A DNA stretch of 64,000 bases from Vibrio rhodolitus (GCF_003350325.1 NZ_QLYZ01000018.1:1-64000); one strand, 5' to 3'. Positions 45,020 to 54,370 are shown, counted from the first letter of the stretch. Translations and numbers: made by a program. The notes: generated by a model not told the origin, from the sequence alone.

Positions 45020-46339
45020 ATGGGTAAAAAAACAATCGGCGTTTACTGGTTTACCAACGATCTTCGTTTAGATGACAACCCTTTGCTTGCACAAGCGGCG
45101 CAAGAGGTTGACCAACTTATCTGCCTTTATTGCTTGCCGAGCTATTCTGAATACTTAAAGCGTTTCACCTCTGAATCACACTATGGCAGTGCAAGAGAGC
45201 GCTTCTGGCAGCAATCTGTCGCCAGTTTAGACCAAGCGCTAAACGAGAAAGGACAGCGTCTAGTTGTCTCACAAGCTCATCCTTTTTCTGCGCTAGCGCA
45301 CTTAATGAGCAACGATAATATTAGCGCGCTCTACTGTGATGACTTTGTCGCCCATGATGAAAGGCTAATCGTCCAGCATCTGAGCTGCTATTTTCCTTTA
45401 GTGAAGATATGCCAGCGATCGCAGCGGACACTGTTCCAACAATTTGAGCTGCCATTCACACTCGATGCTTTGCCCGCGTCGTTTACCCAATTTCGTAAAA
45501 TGGTTGAAGGTCAATCTATCGCCTTGCCACATTGCGCAATAACCAATCTTCCTGCTCCAGCAAAACATAGCTTAGAGACTGTGACCTTGCCTGAGGTTAG
45601 CGTTAGTAGTCGTGATGACTTTGTCGGAGGCGAGCATTTTGCCCATGCGCACATGATGTGTTATTTCTCCACTTCGTTTGCCAGTCGTTATAAGCAAACC
45701 CGAAATGAATTAGATGGTAAAGAGAACTCGACGAAGTTTTCTCCTTGGCTTGCGGTTGGCAGCTTGTCGCCTAGTCAAATCATGCATGCGCTCAATCAAT
45801 ATGAACATCGTAACGGCAGTAATGAGTCAACCTATTGGATCTTTTTTGAGTTATTGTGGCGAGAATACTTTCAATGGTATGCACGCAAGTTTGGTGTCTC
45901 TCTGTTTCAGCGTAAAGGAGTGCAAAACAAGCCGCCATTAACCACGTTTTATCCGCAGCGCTTTAAACAGTGGAAAATGGGTAATACCGAATACCCGCTA
46001 GTTAACGCCTGCATGAAGCAATTAAACCAAACTGGCTATATGTCAAACCGAGGACGGCAACTGGTGGCAAGTTGCTTGATTTACGAATTGGGTATTGACT
46101 GGCGCTATGGTGCTGCTTACATGGAAAGCCAGTTGGTTGATTATGATGTTGGCTCTAACTGGGGTAACTGGCAGTATATCGCTGGCGTAGGGGCAAGTCG
46201 TTCTGCACGTCGTTTCGATCAAAGCAAGCAAGCGGCATTGTACGATCCGCAAAGGGAGTTTGTTCTGCGTTGGAATGGCAATAGCAGCGTGGCAACATCG
46301 GATAATGTCGATATGGTCGACTGGCCCAAAAGAGCCTGA
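45020..46339 (+). CDS. DASH-type cryptochrome
   Basis: 439-residue photolyase/cryptochrome homologue of the CRY-DASH class, which repairs UV lesions in single-stranded or looped DNA and may signal blue light. The N-terminal alpha/beta domain begins VYWFTNDLRLDDNPLL; the FAD domain has STKFSPWLAVGSLSP, WRYGAAYMESQLVDYDVGSN and GNWQYIAGVG. The gene lies 48 bp before the FeS photolyase, so they are probably expressed together. Confidence 0.9.
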   Translation: MGKKTIGVYWFTNDLRLDDNPLLAQAAQEVDQLICLYCLPSYSEYLKRFTSESHYGSARERFWQQSVASLDQALNEKGQRLVVSQAHPFSALAHLMSNDNISALYCDDFVAHDERLIVQHLSCYFPLVKICQRSQRTLFQQFELPFTLDALPASFTQFRKMVEGQSIALPHCAITNLPAPAKHSLETVTLPEVSVSSRDDFVGGEHFAHAHMMCYFSTSFASRYKQTRNELDGKENSTKFSPWLAVGSLSPSQIMHALNQYEHRNGSNESTYWIFFELLWREYFQWYARKFGVSLFQRKGVQNKPPLTTFYPQRFKQWKMGNTEYPLVNACMKQLNQTGYMSNRGRQLVASCLIYELGIDWRYGAAYMESQLVDYDVGSNWGNWQYIAGVGASRSARRFDQSKQAALYDPQREFVLRWNGNSSVATSDNVDMVDWPKRA

Positions 46340-46387
46340 ACCATGCAAACCCAAGCTACGCAGCGCACATCAATAGGGAAAGAGACG

Positions 46388-47929
46388 ATGAAAATAGAGA
46401 CAGTTCGGCTTGTTTTGGGTGATCAGCTTAACCATCAGCATTCTTGGTTTGGGCGCGTTGATCCGAGCGTGCTTTATCTCATCGCGGAATTAAAGCAAGA
46501 AACGGATTATGTGCGGCATCATGGGCAAAAAGTCGCGGCATTTTTTGCCGCCATGGAAGAATTTGCAAGTCATCTGCGTCAGGCTGGTCACCATGTGGAG
46601 TATTTGACGCTCGATCATACATGCCAGTACGAGAATCTAACCCAAATCATTGATTCAATTATTAAAAAATATCAAGCAGAGCATTTTGAGTATCAACGAC
46701 CAGATGAGTTTCGTTTGCTGAAGCAGCTTGAAACGCACAGTTATGAAGCGACTTCGTATTGCGTCGCCAGCGAACATTTTCTTTTGCCTTACCAAGAGAT
46801 ACTACAGTCGTTCCCGCAAAATAAGCACATTTTGATGGAGCATTTTTATCGCTCGATGCGCAGGCGTTACGGCATTCTTATCAAAGACGGCAAACCTGAG
46901 GGCGGTAAATGGAACTTTGATGCGCGCAATCGCAAAGCGCTTAAAGCGGCAGACATTGCTGATCTGCCAGCACCTTTGATGTTTGCCAATGATATCACTG
47001 AAATTAAAGCGCGAATCGAGCGCCATGGCGTTATGACTATCGGTGAGCTAGGTGATGATCTCTTATGGCCGGTAACCCGCAATCAAAGTCTTAATCTGCT
47101 CGCATTTTTTTGTCAGCGCTGCTTGCCTCTATTTGGCAGCTTTCAAGATGCGATGACAGACCAGCATCAATCAGCTTGGAGTTTGTACCATAGCAGGATC
47201 TCATTTTCTCTTAACTGCAAACTGCTTAGCCCCCTTGAAGTGATTGATGCGGCGCTTAGTGCCTATCAAGGTAACGATGATATTGATATCGCCCAAATCG
47301 AAGGCTTTGTGCGCCAGATCCTCGGGTGGAGAGAATACATTCGCGGCGTATATTGGAGCAATATGCCTGATTATCAGAGTAAGAATGCGCTACAGGCAAC
47401 GCGCGATTTACCAAGCTATTTTTGGCACGGTCAAACCAAGTTGAACTGCATTAAGCAGGCGGTAGGTCAGTCGCTTAAATACGCTTATGCGCACCATATT
47501 CAACGGCTTATGATCACGGGTAATTTTTGCCTAATCACCGAGATCGACCCCGAGCAAGTTGATGCATGGTACTTAGGGATTTACATCGATGCGATTGAAT
47601 GGGTTGAGATGCCCAATACTCGTGGTATGGCATTGTTTGCCGATGGTGGCATTGTTGGCACTAAGCCTTATGCGGCGAGTGGCGCTTATGTCAATCGTAT
47701 GAGCGATTACTGCAAGTCGTGCCACTACAACGTTAAACACAAGTTGGAGGAGGGGGCATGTCCTTTAAACAGCTTGTACTGGCGATTTATGCATAAACAC
47801 CGGGCGTTAATTGGCAACAACCCACGTATTGGCATGATTTATCGCTCTTGGGATGCGTTGGATGATGAAGTGCAGCAGCAGATAGTGCAAAAAGCTGAGC
47901 ATTACCTAGAAAACCTCGACGATTTGTAA
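46388..47929 (+). CDS. FeS-type prokaryotic (6-4) photolyase-like protein
   Basis: 513 residues of the FeS-BCP/PhrB class, known in Vibrio cholerae as an iron-sulfur (6-4) photolyase with a lumazine antenna. It begins ETVRLVLGDQLNHQHSWF. The late cysteine cluster with YCKSCHYNV and GACPLNSLYW supplies cluster ligands; a fourth cysteine is upstream. FAD-domain motifs include RQILGWREYIRGVYW and NFCLITEIDPEQVDAWY. The start is the ATG at 46388, which has GGGAAAGAGA upstream. Its end meets the next convergent gene with 2 bp between, so no separate terminator is visible. Confidence 0.9.
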   Translation: MKIETVRLVLGDQLNHQHSWFGRVDPSVLYLIAELKQETDYVRHHGQKVAAFFAAMEEFASHLRQAGHHVEYLTLDHTCQYENLTQIIDSIIKKYQAEHFEYQRPDEFRLLKQLETHSYEATSYCVASEHFLLPYQEILQSFPQNKHILMEHFYRSMRRRYGILIKDGKPEGGKWNFDARNRKALKAADIADLPAPLMFANDITEIKARIERHGVMTIGELGDDLLWPVTRNQSLNLLAFFCQRCLPLFGSFQDAMTDQHQSAWSLYHSRISFSLNCKLLSPLEVIDAALSAYQGNDDIDIAQIEGFVRQILGWREYIRGVYWSNMPDYQSKNALQATRDLPSYFWHGQTKLNCIKQAVGQSLKYAYAHHIQRLMITGNFCLITEIDPEQVDAWYLGIYIDAIEWVEMPNTRGMALFADGGIVGTKPYAASGAYVNRMSDYCKSCHYNVKHKLEEGACPLNSLYWRFMHKHRALIGNNPRIGMIYRSWDALDDEVQQQIVQKAEHYLENLDDL

Positions 47930-47931
47930 GG

Positions 47932-49731
47932 TTAGATACTGAGCTCTTCAAGATCGGGATGTTCAACAAATCTCTGGCTAAATTCATGCGCTGAAAGAGG
48001 TTTGGAGAACAGGTAGCCTTGGAAATCGTCACAGCCTTCTTGGAATAGTAGCTCACGTTGATTTTCATATTCCACGCCTTCTGCTATCACCCATTTACCC
48101 ATATTGTGACCCAGCTGCACTATGGTTCTAACTAACATGTGATCGTGATGTTCTTGCACGCAGTCATCAACGAAGGACTTATCTATTTTCAAAACATCGA
48201 TCGGCAGGTGTTTGAGATAATTAAGCGATGAGTAGGCGACGCCAAAGTCATCAACCGCAATCGTGACACCTTGCTCACGAAGTCGATGACAAACTTGCGT
48301 GACGCGATCGGAGTCTTTCATCAAAGTCGTTTCAGTGATCTCAATTTGCAATAGATGAGGCGGTAGTTCAGTGCGACGTAAAATGTGGCGCACATAAGTT
48401 AGCAAGTCATCATGAGCAAACTGAACGGTAGAAACGTTGACGGAGATTTGTACCGACATGCCTGCATCGTACCAAGCTTTGGCTTGTTCACACGCCTCTT
48501 TTATAACCCAACGCCCAATCATAATGATTTGTTTGGTTTGCTCGGCCACCGAAATAAACTCGAATGGACTGATCGTCCCAAGATCAGGGTGCTGCCAGCG
48601 GATCAAAGCTTCCGCGCCGCGTACTTGTTGATCTTTGACCGACACTTTGGGCTGGTAATGCAGCACAAACTGGTTAAGACGAATTGCCTGTTCAAGTTCG
48701 ACTTCAATTTGATGGGCACGAATGGTTTCATCCAGTAAGGATTCATCGTACCAACGCACGCGATTTTTGCCGGTATTTTTGGCTTTCACTGTCGCAACAT
48801 CGACGTTCTTTAACCAGATATCACGATTGTTAGTCGCTTTTTTCAAAGAAGAAATACCCACAGAAAAGGTCACTTGGTAGAAGCCACGGTCGAGTTCAAA
48901 GTGGAAGCGCTCAGGGCGTGATAGCTCACGTACAATACCTTCCACTTGCTGATCAATATTGGCTTTTTCAGTCACCACGATGACAAACTCATCACCTTCT
49001 AAACGAAACAGTTCGGCTTTGTTCATCACCAGTTGTTTTAGACGAGTACCAATGAACTTCAGTAAGGTATCGGCTTGTTGTGGACCAAATGAGTCATTAA
49101 CGTCTTTAAAGTTATCGACATCAATCTTAAGTAGGACAAAGTCGCGATTATCAATATAAGCATCAGCGTAATTTTCTATGTAACGATAGAAAGCGCGTCG
49201 GTTAGGCAATTGAGTGAGAAAGTCACTGCGGCTTTCATCAAGGTAGATGCTTAGTTGCCTATCAAATTTAAACTTGTAGTAAGTCATAATGGTGGCAAAC
49301 ACAGTGATCAGCAATAGTTTTACCGAATCGTCTGCCATCTCGAGCATGCCTTCTTTGGGTACGGAAAACATGTAGTGGGCAATCAAGACTAAAGAAATAG
49401 TGATGGGCCAAATCGTACTTGGGAAAAGCACCAAGTAACAGAGTGGTAGCAAGAGAAATGAACGCTCGATCGCCTCGACATTTAACGGCTCTATCAAACC
49501 GCCAATTAAGATATGCACAAAAGAAAGCACTGCAAATAGCTTGCGTCGCTTGGCAGATTTGGTGAATAGGGCAATCAGCATTCCGAGTGGAAATAGCAGA
49601 TAGGACCACCCAACTAACTCATGCTCCGTGATGAGTGTGTGCGTGATCAAAGTGATGGCGGCGATGTAAGCTATTCTGACCAAAACTAAAGGGCTCAACA
49701 TTCGGTTAAGCCAATTTTCCTTGTCAATCAT
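47932..49731 (-). CDS. Membrane GGDEF-EAL protein, probable c-di-GMP phosphodiesterase
   Basis: 599 residues. Four to six N-terminal hydrophobic helices (to about 160), then GGDEF (about 170-330) and EAL (about 345-590). The GGDEF active site reads RLEGDEF, so one of the two invariant glycines is replaced and cyclase activity is unlikely. The EAL domain keeps the catalytic residues: AEALIRW, the Asn in SVNVS, EITE, DDFG, LKIDKSF and AEGVE, although loop 6 reads DDFGVAYSS instead of DDFGTGYSS. Phosphodiesterase activity is expected. The start is at 49731 with AGGGAG upstream. Confidence 0.88.
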   Translation of the reverse strand: MIDKENWLNRMLSPLVLVRIAYIAAITLITHTLITEHELVGWSYLLFPLGMLIALFTKSAKRRKLFAVLSFVHILIGGLIEPLNVEAIERSFLLLPLCYLVLFPSTIWPITISLVLIAHYMFSVPKEGMLEMADDSVKLLLITVFATIMTYYKFKFDRQLSIYLDESRSDFLTQLPNRRAFYRYIENYADAYIDNRDFVLLKIDVDNFKDVNDSFGPQQADTLLKFIGTRLKQLVMNKAELFRLEGDEFVIVVTEKANIDQQVEGIVRELSRPERFHFELDRGFYQVTFSVGISSLKKATNNRDIWLKNVDVATVKAKNTGKNRVRWYDESLLDETIRAHQIEVELEQAIRLNQFVLHYQPKVSVKDQQVRGAEALIRWQHPDLGTISPFEFISVAEQTKQIIMIGRWVIKEACEQAKAWYDAGMSVQISVNVSTVQFAHDDLLTYVRHILRRTELPPHLLQIEITETTLMKDSDRVTQVCHRLREQGVTIAVDDFGVAYSSLNYLKHLPIDVLKIDKSFVDDCVQEHHDHMLVRTIVQLGHNMGKWVIAEGVEYENQRELLFQEGCDDFQGYLFSKPLSAHEFSQRFVEHPDLEELSI

Positions 49732-50181
49732 GTAGCTCCCTCGGCATCTCAATCTCCCTACGATACCTAATGTTTTACGAACTACTCGCGTCTATTAACT
49801 AATGACACTACCACGCGATTTTAAAGAAACTATCGCGGCGAAAAGGTTATTCGATCTATTTCACAGTCGAAGATCCAAAATAGGACGTACCGCTATAAAA
49901 GCCGATTTTGGCTCGAGTAAGATGATAATTCTTAAGCCAAATTGCAGATATTCTTACTGCGAAAATGGCGACTTATGGGATTTAATTGATGAATGCTAGT
50001 TAATCTCATACCACTCTTTGTATTGTTCATGTAGGTAAAAACAACCTAGCAGTATAGAGATCAATCCGTAAAAACAGTGACTTGCATTGGGAGTAGCTGT
50101 TGTTGTTCGTGTCTTAGTCAAGGCGGTTAATCACTTAACACTCAGATTTTATTCAGGTAGTTCACTTAAGAATATTTAAGG

Positions 50182-50247
50182 CTGTATTAATATACAGTTA
50201 TTTTCTTGACATTACTCGTCGGTTAGATATGCTGTATGTATAAACAG
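50182..50247 (+). promoter_or_regulatory. SOS promoter with two LexA boxes
   Basis: Two boxes match the LexA consensus CTGT-N8-ACAG exactly: CTGTATTAATATACAG (50182-50197) and CTGTATGTATAAACAG (50232-50247). Between them lies a -35 TTGACA (50206-50211), with a -10 TATGCT (50228-50233) after 16 bp that overlaps the second box. The next ribosome-binding site is at 50252. The rest of 49753-50181 has no gene I can support. Confidence 0.85.
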
Positions 50248-50262
50248 TAAGTGGAGGTGAGT

Positions 50263-50487
50263 ATGTTGTGGGAAACATTAGAACGCGTAAATCGTGCACG
50301 CCAGCAAGCGATGGCGAATCCAGAATACATTAAGTCAGCTGAGGCGCATCAAAAGGCATTGCAGCAACAATCCCATTCTGAAGATGGCAAACTCAGTCGT
50401 AAAGCGACAGCTAAGAAGCCGAAGAAGTTGGCTGACATTTATCAGCAAGTAGAATTTGGTGTGAATCCTTCCGGCAGAGAACACTAA
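50263..50487 (+). CDS. LexA-controlled small protein of unknown function
   Basis: 74-residue, probably cytoplasmic protein. The N-terminal half is helical (MLWETLERVNRARQQAM), the middle is rich in Gln and Lys, and the end reads LADIYQQVEFGVNPSGREH. No family recognised; it is not like SulA, YebG or DinI. GGAGG lies 6 bp before the ATG at 50263; the GTG at 50251 is part of the leader. The two LexA boxes directly upstream make it a likely member of the SOS regulon. Confidence 0.72.
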   Translation: MLWETLERVNRARQQAMANPEYIKSAEAHQKALQQQSHSEDGKLSRKATAKKPKKLADIYQQVEFGVNPSGREH

Positions 50488-50512
50488 TTCCATGACTTAT
50501 CGTCCTTTGATG

Positions 50513-50539
50513 AAAACCTCAGCTTAGTGCTGGGGTTTT
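50513..50539 (+). terminator. Intrinsic terminator of the SOS gene
   Basis: Stem AAAACCTCAGC (50513-50523) and GCTGGGGTTTT (50529-50539) with one mismatch around TTAGT, followed by T and ACGTTTTAG. Confidence 0.75.
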
Positions 50540-50824
50540 TACGTTTTAGTCTTGCTGATTTAATTGAGTTGATAGGGAATTGGTTTTGAGCTCTGTCTAA
50601 CGTGTCTTGGCTCAGTAGACGAGAGTGAGTCAATTGCTGGTTTTGTTAGATAGAAACTAAACTAAAGTTTGGCTTTCAATAGCCGATAGTTATAATAACA
50701 ATAATAGCCGATGACCAAGGTCAGTCGCCTGTTTACCAAGATCAACCTTTACACCAGGTACAAAGCCTAGTTGCAAGGTTTAGCGACAAGAGTTAACCGT
50801 AATACCCAATATAGGAAATTTTAC

Positions 50825-51184
50825 ATGGAAGAGATCGTGCAAAAGCGTAAGTATTATCGACTGAGGTATCCTCGTCGAGCAATGCCGACCGTTCGCATTG
50901 ATGATCAACTGTTCCATGTCAGCGAAATCTCTGAAAAGGGTATCCGTATCATCATGAATAACTTCGCGTCACTGTACCGAGGTTTAACCTTAACGGGCAC
51001 ATTGAGTTTAGGCGTTGATAATCAGATCCCGGTCAAGGGGCAGGTTTTGCGTTTTGACGACAATGAAGTGATCTTACAGTTAGTTCAAGGTCCATCTTTT
51101 AAAGATATGGTGGAACAGCAGCGCCATATTCGCACTAAATACCCAGTGCATTTCGCCCGTCTGCGCAGCCAATCAGTGGCTTAG
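50825..51184 (+). CDS. PilZ-domain protein
   Basis: 119-residue single-domain PilZ protein, a probable c-di-GMP receptor. The arginine motif is in KRKYYRLRYPRRA (RxxxR) and the following strand has SEISEKGIRI, close to the D/NxSxxG motif. It may act in motility or biofilm control, but no partner is visible. AGGAAA precedes the ATG at 50825. The upstream gap 50540-50824 shows an AT-rich promoter region only. Confidence 0.85.
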   Translation: MEEIVQKRKYYRLRYPRRAMPTVRIDDQLFHVSEISEKGIRIIMNNFASLYRGLTLTGTLSLGVDNQIPVKGQVLRFDDNEVILQLVQGPSFKDMVEQQRHIRTKYPVHFARLRSQSVA

Positions 51185-51554
51185 CTATATTAGTCAATTA
51201 ATCTGTCTCGATACACTGTTATTGGGCGTTTTGCGACAGAACAGTAAGGCGCAGAGCGTTTTGCGCCCTGATTCTACCCGTGATCAAATCAGTTCCCCTC
51301 TCAAGTTTGGCAAATGATACTGGCGTTGGTACGCACTAGATCGCTCTCAAAGCTTGCGCATTTTTCATCGTTCTCTTTTTTTTGTGTTGGTTTTCACTGA
51401 TTGTCTGAAAATATTCGCCTGGTCTTTCTCGCTATCTGTGTAGCTGTTTATGTCTGGTAGGGGCAGGAGAGGCGTTACGTGAGCGTTATTTGCGAATGGT
51501 GCAAGCTGAAGAGAAATGGTAGCAGTGAGACTTTTATTAAGCCCATAAACGGTG

Positions 51555-51596
51555 AAACCCCAGAGGTGGTAAGTCTCTGGGGTTTCGAATTTTTTA
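51555..51596 (+). terminator. Strong hairpin with T-run, owner unclear
   Basis: Perfect 11-bp stem AAACCCCAGAG (51555-51565) and CTCTGGGGTTT (51575-51585), followed on the plus strand by CGAATTTTTT. The nearest plus-strand gene ends at 51184, so it may end an RNA made from 51185-51554. On the minus strand it may serve rplY, but the T-run is weaker there. The rest of 51185-51673 has a GGCGCA/TGCGCC hairpin (51247-51268) and no ORF I can support. Confidence 0.6.
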
Positions 51597-51673
51597 GATG
51601 TCTCGGTTGGTAATTCCGATAATCTTTATGCAAAAGGTCTGGATTATATCCGATTAATTCCTAGGTAGAGGAA

Positions 51674-51952
51674 TTAGATACGGATGAAGTCCATGTGCTC
51701 AACTTTTGGCTTGAAAGCGTGACGTTGAACGTCTTGTGGCTTAACTTTCACTTCAGCACCGTCGATTACTAGGATGATACCTTCGTAGAACTCAGGCTTG
51801 TCCATTTGGTTAACGATGTCGTTGTGGTTAAGAACGATTGATACTGGAGCTTCAGAACCACCGTAAACGATAGCAGGGAATTTACCAGCGTGACGTAGGC
51901 GGCGGCTCGCACCTTTACCTAGTTCAGTACGTACTACTGCTTCAAATTTCAT
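51674..51952 (-). CDS. rplY: 50S ribosomal protein L25
   Basis: 92-residue short-form L25, which binds 5S rRNA in the large subunit. It begins [20 protein letters not shown] and has [15 protein letters not shown] and [21 protein letters not shown] end blocks ([10 protein letters not shown]). Length and sequence fit E. coli RplY (94). Single gene. The upstream gap 51953-52314 contains promoters for rplY and, on the other strand, for the glycosyltransferase. Confidence 0.95.
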   Translation of the reverse strand: MKFEAVVRTELGKGASRRLRHAGKFPAIVYGGSEAPVSIVLNHNDIVNQMDKPEFYEGIILVIDGAEVKVKPQDVQRHAFKPKVEHMDFIRI

Positions 51953-52264
51953 AGTATTACTCTCGAAAAATAAGTATTGAATTCACGACATGATGCGACC
52001 TCATATCGTGCTAAACGCTGATGAGTAATTGGTAGTTACTTCAACAGCGAGCGCGGATACTACCACTCAATATGGCGAAGAGCAATACTTTTCCCTTTTG
52101 CTTGCTGGGTTTATAAGCAAGATACGCCGTTAATTCTACAGATGATTACAATGTCATCAATTTGCCCTGAGTAAGAGCTTTTTAGCGCAGCTTAGCCAGC
52201 CAAGTTTTTGATAAACAAAACATGAACCGATTGTGAATGAATCACTCACGATTGGTTAAGTTAG

Positions 52265-52281
52265 CCGAGCATAGACTAGTC
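52265..52281 (+). promoter_or_regulatory. Candidate promoter element of the glycosyltransferase operon
   Basis: CCGAGCATAGACTAGTC lies 34 bp before the glycosyltransferase start and matches 15 of 17 bases of the site before bcr (62015-62031). TAGACT is a possible -10 sequence. The shared longer block is unexplained. Confidence 0.3.
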
Positions 52282-52314
52282 CCATAATCAGCCATCACCT
52301 AGTGGAGAATAAAG

Positions 52315-53043
52315 ATGGGACCAGTAAGTATTGTAGTTATTACCCTAAACGAAGAAAAGCGTATTGGACGTTTGCTAAATGATTTGAGCAAGCAAACTCA
52401 TCAAGATTTTGAAGTGATTGTGGTTGACTCGAATAGCGATGATAACACTTGTCAAGTTGCGACAGCATACGAAGTGTCACTACCACAACTAACCGTACAC
52501 AATATGGAAGCGCGCGGCGTGAGTCTTGGACGTAATACAGGTGCTGCGATGGCGCAGTATGAACGCATTCTCTTTTTGGATGCCGATGTAAGACTGGAGC
52601 CAACCTTCTTAGCCAATGCTCTAAGCCAGCTAGAAGAAAAGCAGCTAGAAGTGGCTGGTGTTTATATGGGTGCTAAGAATCTGCCAATGATTCATAAGTT
52701 GGGTTATGGATTATTTAACTTAGGGTTATTTATCACTCAGTACACATTTCCAACAGCGGTGGGTGCGTGTATTTTTTCAACCAAACGTGCACACAATGAA
52801 ATTGGCGGTTTTGACCTAGATATTACGCTGTGTGAAGACTGTGACTACGTAAAACGTGCCGGTAAAACTTGGCGCTTCCGCTTCTTGAACCTAACCTTTG
52901 GCTTCGACCCTCGTCGTCTAGACCAAGATGGTATTTTCAAAATGGGCGCGACTTATCTGAAAGCAAATGTGCGTCGCTTCTTCTTTGGCGAGATGCGTAA
53001 TAACGAGATGGAATACAAATTCGGCCATTACAAAGAGCAATAA
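52315..53043 (+). CDS. Family 2 glycosyltransferase
   Basis: 242-residue GT-A fold enzyme. The N terminus has SIVVITLNEEKRIGRLL, the metal-binding DxD is DADVRLEP (about 90-97) and a later acidic motif is CEDCDYVKRA. A hydrophobic patch near 130-150 may bind the membrane. The sugar donor and acceptor are unknown. GGAG precedes the ATG. It lies 18 bp before the DedA-LssY gene, so the two form an operon of probable envelope function. Confidence 0.87.
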   Translation: MGPVSIVVITLNEEKRIGRLLNDLSKQTHQDFEVIVVDSNSDDNTCQVATAYEVSLPQLTVHNMEARGVSLGRNTGAAMAQYERILFLDADVRLEPTFLANALSQLEEKQLEVAGVYMGAKNLPMIHKLGYGLFNLGLFITQYTFPTAVGACIFSTKRAHNEIGGFDLDITLCEDCDYVKRAGKTWRFRFLNLTFGFDPRRLDQDGIFKMGATYLKANVRRFFFGEMRNNEMEYKFGHYKEQ

Positions 53044-53061
53044 TCTATCTAGGTAAAACAG

Positions 53062-54336
53062 ATGTTTGATGGGATGAGTTTGTTTATAGGGGCATTGCTT
53101 GATGCCCTTATTGGTCCGAACCTGTTTGTGCCGGGTGAACCCTTTTTAATTGCGGCAGGTTACCAACTTCATCAAGGGATTTGGACGGGGGTTATTGCAG
53201 TCTTATTTGGCGGATTAATCGGCGATCAAGCCAGTTATTGGATTGGTCGTTATGTTGGTGTACCAGCACAGAAAAAACTGTTGGCTTGGCAGCCTAAAAC
53301 CCGCCGACCAATCGCGCGTTGTCGCCACTTAATGTACAAAAAAGGTAACTATGTGTTGGCGTTCGCGCGTTTACTTGGTCCGGTTGCTTGGGTTGTCCCG
53401 TTTATCGCCGGGACGAACAAAATCGGCTGGTCGCGGTTTTCATTGTTTGGCTTGGTTGGTCTACTCCTTGGCGTTGGCCAGTTTGTCATGTGGGGTTATT
53501 TACTGGCGTATGGGATTGAGCAATTTCCAGTATTAAGCCAAGCCAAACTTGTGGTGGTTGAGCACCAATATACGTTAATCGCAATTGCGGCAACTTTGTT
53601 GTTTCTCGTTATTGGTTACAAACTTCGTTGGCGCTTTTTGTTTACTAAATTCACAGGGGTATTCTTTGCCCTGATGCTATGGGCAAACTACAGCCACTTT
53701 TTCTTCTACTCGGATGATTTTGCGCAGCAAGAGAGTAGCGGGGCACGCTTAGCAGCAATCATTCAGCCAAGTGAGTTGGCGTATAAAGTGTATCCGGGGC
53801 TGTCGAATGTGTTTGATGCCCAAGCGATGAACATTATGTTTATTGGCGAGAACCCAAGAGACTTAATGCTTGAGCTAGGATGGATTGAGAATCTGACTTT
53901 TTCGCGCAATGATATTGAGCTAAAAGATTACATTCAGCTGTTAAAAGATAATACGCCGCCGGTTTCGGACTTGTTTTGGAATAATCAACCTCAAGAGATG
54001 GCATTTCAGTTACCTGGTGACTTGCTGCGTCGCAGCCACATTCGCTGGTGGCAAGCGGGTATTGATGCTAAGAGCCAACAAAAAATGTGGGTTGGGGCGC
54101 TGAGTTATGATGATGGTTTGCAGCTAACGCCTTATTCAGGAATTGTCACCGTGTTGCACAGCGTTGATCCTAATGTTGACCTTGAGCGTGACAAATTGGC
54201 AAAGCAAGTGAGTGAGCAAGCGAGCAATCGTCAGATAGAGTTAGCAGCGCTAGCCGCTCCGACCGTATTGGATGATGATCACGAGTACTACACCGATGGT
54301 CGCATATTGGTGATCCGCGACCACTTAGCTTATTAA
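53062..54336 (+). CDS. DedA-family membrane protein with LssY-like C-terminal domain
   Basis: 424 residues. The N-terminal 220 form a DedA/SNARE-associated domain (GLIGDQASYWIGRYVG, FARLLGPVAWVVPFIAG) with several membrane helices; DedA proteins move phospholipids or undecaprenyl phosphate across the membrane. The C-terminal part (about 225-424; LELGWIENLTFSRND) resembles the LssY C-terminal domain of unknown function. AGGTAA precedes the ATG. It is the second gene of the glycosyltransferase operon. Confidence 0.85.
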   Translation: MFDGMSLFIGALLDALIGPNLFVPGEPFLIAAGYQLHQGIWTGVIAVLFGGLIGDQASYWIGRYVGVPAQKKLLAWQPKTRRPIARCRHLMYKKGNYVLAFARLLGPVAWVVPFIAGTNKIGWSRFSLFGLVGLLLGVGQFVMWGYLLAYGIEQFPVLSQAKLVVVEHQYTLIAIAATLLFLVIGYKLRWRFLFTKFTGVFFALMLWANYSHFFFYSDDFAQQESSGARLAAIIQPSELAYKVYPGLSNVFDAQAMNIMFIGENPRDLMLELGWIENLTFSRNDIELKDYIQLLKDNTPPVSDLFWNNQPQEMAFQLPGDLLRRSHIRWWQAGIDAKSQQKMWVGALSYDDGLQLTPYSGIVTVLHSVDPNVDLERDKLAKQVSEQASNRQIELAALAAPTVLDDDHEYYTDGRILVIRDHLAY

Positions 54337-54346
54337 ACAGGGCAGA

Positions 54347-54370
54347 AGTCGCAGTTAGTCAGCTGCGACT
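54347..54370 (+). terminator. Weak terminator after the DedA gene
   Basis: Stem AGTCGCAG (54347-54354) and CTGCGACT (54363-54370), followed by GTCTATTTAGGTTT. Confidence 0.5.

Noticed and set aside
49802..49999. Plus-strand 65-codon ORF upstream of the LexA promoter
   Set aside because: It has no ribosome-binding site and no terminator, and the composition is not convincing. It stays possible but unsupported.
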